Positions 60,633 to 64,000 of a stretch of DNA of 64,000 bases are shown one piece after another. Each line of letters begins with the position of its first letter. Position 1 is the first letter of the stretch. Source of the DNA: Bradysia coprophila (Eukaryota; Arthropoda; Insecta; Diptera; Sciaridae); assembly GCF_014529535.1 (NCBI RefSeq), contig NW_023503493.1, positions 4,868,001 through 4,932,000 on the forward strand, written 5' to 3'. The position numbers and the translations under genes are program-made. The notes below the pieces were generated by a model. It searched no databases, was not told where the DNA came from, and worked only from the letters and a program-made list of their open reading frames with translations.

Positions 60633-62406
60633 ATGACTTTGAAGTTAAATGTCCTCATCACCCTGCTACTTGTGGTGAGACAACCAAAGTTTCCTTCTGA
60701 CTTAAAACCATCAGAAATATTAAAATCTGAACTGTCTCTAGTCCATCACAGCTGCGACTAAAAGATTAAGAACGAGGAACCGTTCAGTACAGAATCTGTA
60801 CTACAGATAGAGGGATTCTTTTGAATTTCGACTGACCGAAATCGGCGCTATTTTTTCCGGGACTTTTTTATATATGCCTAGTTAGACCTTGGTGCCTAGG
60901 CCCCAAAACCAGTCTCAGATATTTTTGATCTTCCATACCTGGCTGGTTGTAAGTGGCCAAAAATCGAAAAATGAGGTTTCGTAGTTCGGATTTCATTTCC
61001 GTAAGGTGGCGAGGACACGCTCGTGTATGGGTTCGTTGGAAAGCTGAGGTCAAGTACTCCTGGGGCAAATATTAACTTCATAAAATTTGCTGATAATCGG
61101 CCGAAAATATGACTTCTGGAAAATTTCTCAGAATCGATGGAACCTCCGTGAACTTTGATGAGAGCTGTGACCTCACTAAAGCAATTATTTGATTAAATTA
61201 TTACTTATTATGAATGTGGAGGACCTCAGCTTTACACCGATATCCATATTTAGTAGTTTGGTACGTGACTACGTAACAGATGAAAACTGTGTGTTTCACT
61301 CCGCCAAACTAGTAAATATGCGTATCGCTGTAAAGCTGAGGCCTTCCACATTCATAATAAGTAATAATTTAATCAAATAATTGCATTAGTGAGGTCACAG
61401 CTCTCATCAAAGTTCACGGAGGTTCCATCGATTCTGAGAAATTTTCCAGAAGTCATATTTTCGGCCGATTATCAGCAAATTTTATGAAGTTAATATTTGC
61501 CCCAGGAGTACTTGACCTCAGCTTTCCAACGAACCCATACACGCCCGTGTCCTCGCCACCTTACTGAAATGAAATCCGAACTACCAAACCTCATTTTTCG
61601 ACTTTTGGCCACTTACAACCAGCCAGGTATGGAAAATCAAAAATATCTGAGACTGGTTTTGGGGCCTAGGCACCAAGGCCTAACTAGGCATATATAAAAA
61701 AAGTCCCGGAAAAAATAGCGCCGATTTCGGTCAGTCGAAATTCAAAAGAATTCCTCATAATGTGTGGAAAAAATCTACTACTTCAAATGAAGGCTTACCG
61801 AATTGGATTGAGGGACTTCAAAAATATTACGATGACATAGTAGCAGCACTGAATAGACTTCCCAGCAAATTTCAGACCTTTCTCAGAAAGGCTTTCTGGC
61901 AAAACTTATTGCATTCAGTAGTTCTCAATCAAAAATTCTGTCATCTGGAGCGATCGGAATTGATGGAGATGTTCTGAGCCAGGTCAAAGCAGATGATCCC
62001 AGTGCGGAAGGCATCATAAACGATTTCGATCGAGTGTTACCTATTCTAATGAACAAGTTCAGAGAGTTCGTAACAAATATGACGACAACCATTGGCAACG
62101 ACCTCGTATGTAAGTGTAGTGAATAATGGTCTTAGTGATGTTGAATGTGCTTTTGAACGATTTATGAAAGAATTCAATACGGGCGATGGAAATGGTTTCA
62201 AAATCAACACTGACTACGAATCGGTTACGAAAAGTGCGCAAACGCTGACCAATACGATATCGGGTGCGGCTTTATTCCGCGTGCATCAATCAGCCAGACC
62301 TGATGTTCAGGACAGTACTAAATTTGGTATTAGATCACATACTCATTTGTAGTCACGGCATCCGAAGCTTTGGTGAGGCCGTACTGTTACAACAAGAAAT
62401 GAAATA
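60633..62406 (+). pseudogene. Unrecognised secreted protein family, copy D, inactivated
   Basis: Exon 1 (60633-60674, MTLKLNVLITLLLV) and the start of exon 2 at 60742 match the other copies. Near 60765 a small indel shifts the frame before the EEPF stretch. At about 60811 a 944-bp foldback element is inserted, and coding similarity resumes at 61760 with WKKS, LPNWIEGLQKYYDDIVAAL. A deletion in the FPGEV to TFQ region, more frameshifts (near 61900 and 62110) and stops follow. Recognisable pieces are SQSKILSSGAIGI, IINDFDRVLPILMNKF, and at the end LLQQEMK with a stop near 62406. Several independent lesions make it a clear relic. Confidence 0.88.
60811..61754. mobile_element. 944-bp foldback element inserted in copy D
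   Basis: The arms are almost the whole element: 60811-61270 and 61295-61754 are inverses, with only scattered mismatches seen. The ends read AGGGATTCTTTTGAATTTCG and, from the right, AGGAATTCTTTTGAATTTCG. The loop near 61282 is only a few tens of bases. The 60-66 codon frames in the arms mirror each other. No target duplication is clear because the flank has changed. Confidence 0.9.
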
Positions 62407-62590
62407 GCGGCCAGAGCGTAGGTCTACTCAACGCTAATTTATAAGTTTTCGTTTCCCTTGCACTGTATGCTTTTCGTGTCGAAATCTTGTACTTCAATGG
62501 CGTTATCATGCATCATACCGATAATAAAAGACCAAACACAAACGTTCACAAAGTTCACCGTCCATTATTGTCGCCTGGATTTTATTGAAG

Positions 62591-63873
62591 TTAAACAAAG
62601 TCCAAGTTCCACAAACTCTCTTTACACTTTGAATACATTTCGGAGCAGTTAATACTAGCATTATGCGCCATATCATAATCACGTTCATTCGGACCGTGAT
62701 AAACGGTATCTTCGTTCGGTACCGGCAAGCTGAATATCACTCTCATGATTTCTGCCACAAAACTTCCGGGCTTCTCATTCCCTTGTCGTTGACTGGTTTC
62801 ACAGAGTGCTTTACGCAGACAATCAGATCCATGCACTCCACGACTAGAAGCGTAGTATTCGGTTTAATCACTTGTACACTCTCCTATGAACTATACGACT
62901 TCGTACTTACGCATTCAAGAATTTCTCGATTTTTTTGTAGATTACGTGCCGCGTTGTGCGGTGATGGTTAGTGTAGAACCGATCAAATTTACTCGTTGGC
63001 GGTATGCTGCGTTTACCGATAGCCGCATATGCCAAATGTTTTTTCGTTGGTTTTCTGAATTTCTGGTACGAGAATTTCTTTCTGGCGAAGGGGAAATTTA
63101 CTTAGATGAGAGATTGGAGCACAAGCATCAGCAGTACATTTACCAGTAGTCGAACACCTATTATTTGTTCATCCATAAGATAGTTTGTCCGACTACTGCT
63201 AAATGCCCAAAGACTGGTGCGCCCACTAACACACAAACCTGGTACTGTCATCCCATGATGCTGATGATGAGAGTTTGTTACTTTGAAACACTTCGTTCCA
63301 ACTGCTCGAGTCTAGTGAATTGTAATTCCGATCTGGGTAGTCGTTCACCGACGTATCGGTGACATTTTCATCGATTCTCCGCTTCGGTTCATCATCATTC
63401 AGAAATTGATTTTTCAGAAAATCTTCATCGAATGGTTCGTGCGGCAATTGCCAAGCCATGGCACATGTAATTCCTAATTTAATATATGAAAAGTGTGGTG
63501 AAAGAGTACCATCAATTTTTACCCGGTTCATCACATGCGAAACATGGATCCAGTTGGATCCAAATCACAGTCACTGATGACTCACGAAAAATAATCAAAT
63601 TTTTTACCTAAGATGAAGAGATTGGTGAAGTCCACAACGCCAATGATCTGATCGTAAACTATCCCAAAATGTAAAATACGTCAGTCACAGGCCCAATCGA
63701 TCAATTTAATTTTTCTCTGTCCTAAACTCACCCAATTGCAGTGTACTTTCTTCGGGAAATGTAAGGTAGCGCCGTTTTCGCGACAGAAATAACTCTTTGT
63801 CCGTACAAACTACAAACGAATTGAAAACCGATGCTACGATTACGAATAATGATGGCCTAACCAGCGAAACCAT
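62591..63873 (-). CDS. DM4/DM12 family secreted protein
   Basis: Five exons on the minus strand (63873-63732, 63658-63608, 63473-63282, 63100-62911, 62843-62591) join in phase to 275 residues. A signal peptide (LFVIVASVFNSFVVC) is followed by the family opening SRKRRYLTFPEESTLQLVYD and TNLFILGITCAMAWQLPHEP. A charged linker leads to the conserved C-terminal half: RHVIYKKIEKFLNARGVHGS, DCLRKALCETSQ, GSFVAEIMRVIFSLP and the final Cys pair in INCSEMYSKCKESLW. The family is arthropod-specific, extracellular and of unknown function. Exon 3 stays open past its true donor (CAAA/GTAACA), which was fixed by the phase of exon 4 after ATCTAAG. AATAAA at 62586-62581 begins 4 bases after the stop, so the 3' UTR is very short. 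Confidence 0.9.
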
Positions 63874-64000
63874 ATTGCTATAAATCTAATGTCTAATTTT
63901 TGTGGACCAACGATATGTTCGATGTATGTTCGATAAGTGAAGAATTAAATGAAAAAAAATTGTTTTGTTAACAGTTCGAACGATGACCGACGAAATCATC
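63874..64000. promoter_or_regulatory. Upstream flank of the DM4/DM12 gene
   Basis: The first 127 bp upstream on the minus strand. No TATA box was clear. The window ends here. Confidence 0.25.

Noticed and set aside
60868-61697. Two related 66-codon frames beginning MPQEYLTSAF
   Set aside because: They are the two arms of the foldback element in copy D, not genes.

Overview
The window is eukaryotic nuclear DNA, almost certainly insect and most likely dipteran. Genes are broken by short GT-AG introns (about 50-90 bp, a few of 0.2-2 kb), carry AATAAA signals and, in places, a TATA box with an insect-type initiator. The products include arthropod families (a peritrophin-type chitin-binding protein and a DM4/DM12 protein). 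MSH5, which Drosophila melanogaster lacks, is present, so a fly outside that lineage, such as a lower dipteran, is my inference. The species cannot be named from sequence alone.

Layout from left to right: Mvb12 (-, 5 exons, ESCRT-I); foldback elements, including a near-perfect palindrome with 400-bp arms (4404-5204); an HMG20A/B-type HMG-box gene (+); an ATP synthase DAPIT-like microprotein (-); short inverted-repeat elements; copy A of an unrecognised secreted protein family (-, 11917-12734); more repeats; a CBM14 protein (+); Msh5 (-) and spartin (+), divergent across 69 bp; a repeat cluster; the Hsp90 co-chaperone p23 (+); a cut-and-paste-like element next to a possible truncated secreted-protein gene; peroxiredoxin-5 (+); a minisatellite held between inverted-repeat clusters; an 11-exon meckelin/TMEM67 gene (+); foldback repeats; the 3' remnant of one short-chain dehydrogenase and an intact one whose intron has taken a hAT-like MITE; copy B of the secreted family (+), a decayed non-LTR retrotransposon (-), copy C (+), copy D (a pseudogene split by a 0.94-kb foldback element), and finally a 5-exon DM4/DM12 secreted protein gene (-).

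The single-copy genes do not form one pathway. They are conserved housekeeping, meiotic or ciliary genes set in accessory DNA rich in non-autonomous transposons. The most novel material is the four-copy secreted family: a separate signal-peptide exon, about 230 mature residues, a promoter block shared by two copies, one copy with an 87-residue C-terminal extension, one relic, and strong divergence between copies. Exon models were worked out by hand from reading frame, splice consensus and family resemblance. Nothing was searched against a database.
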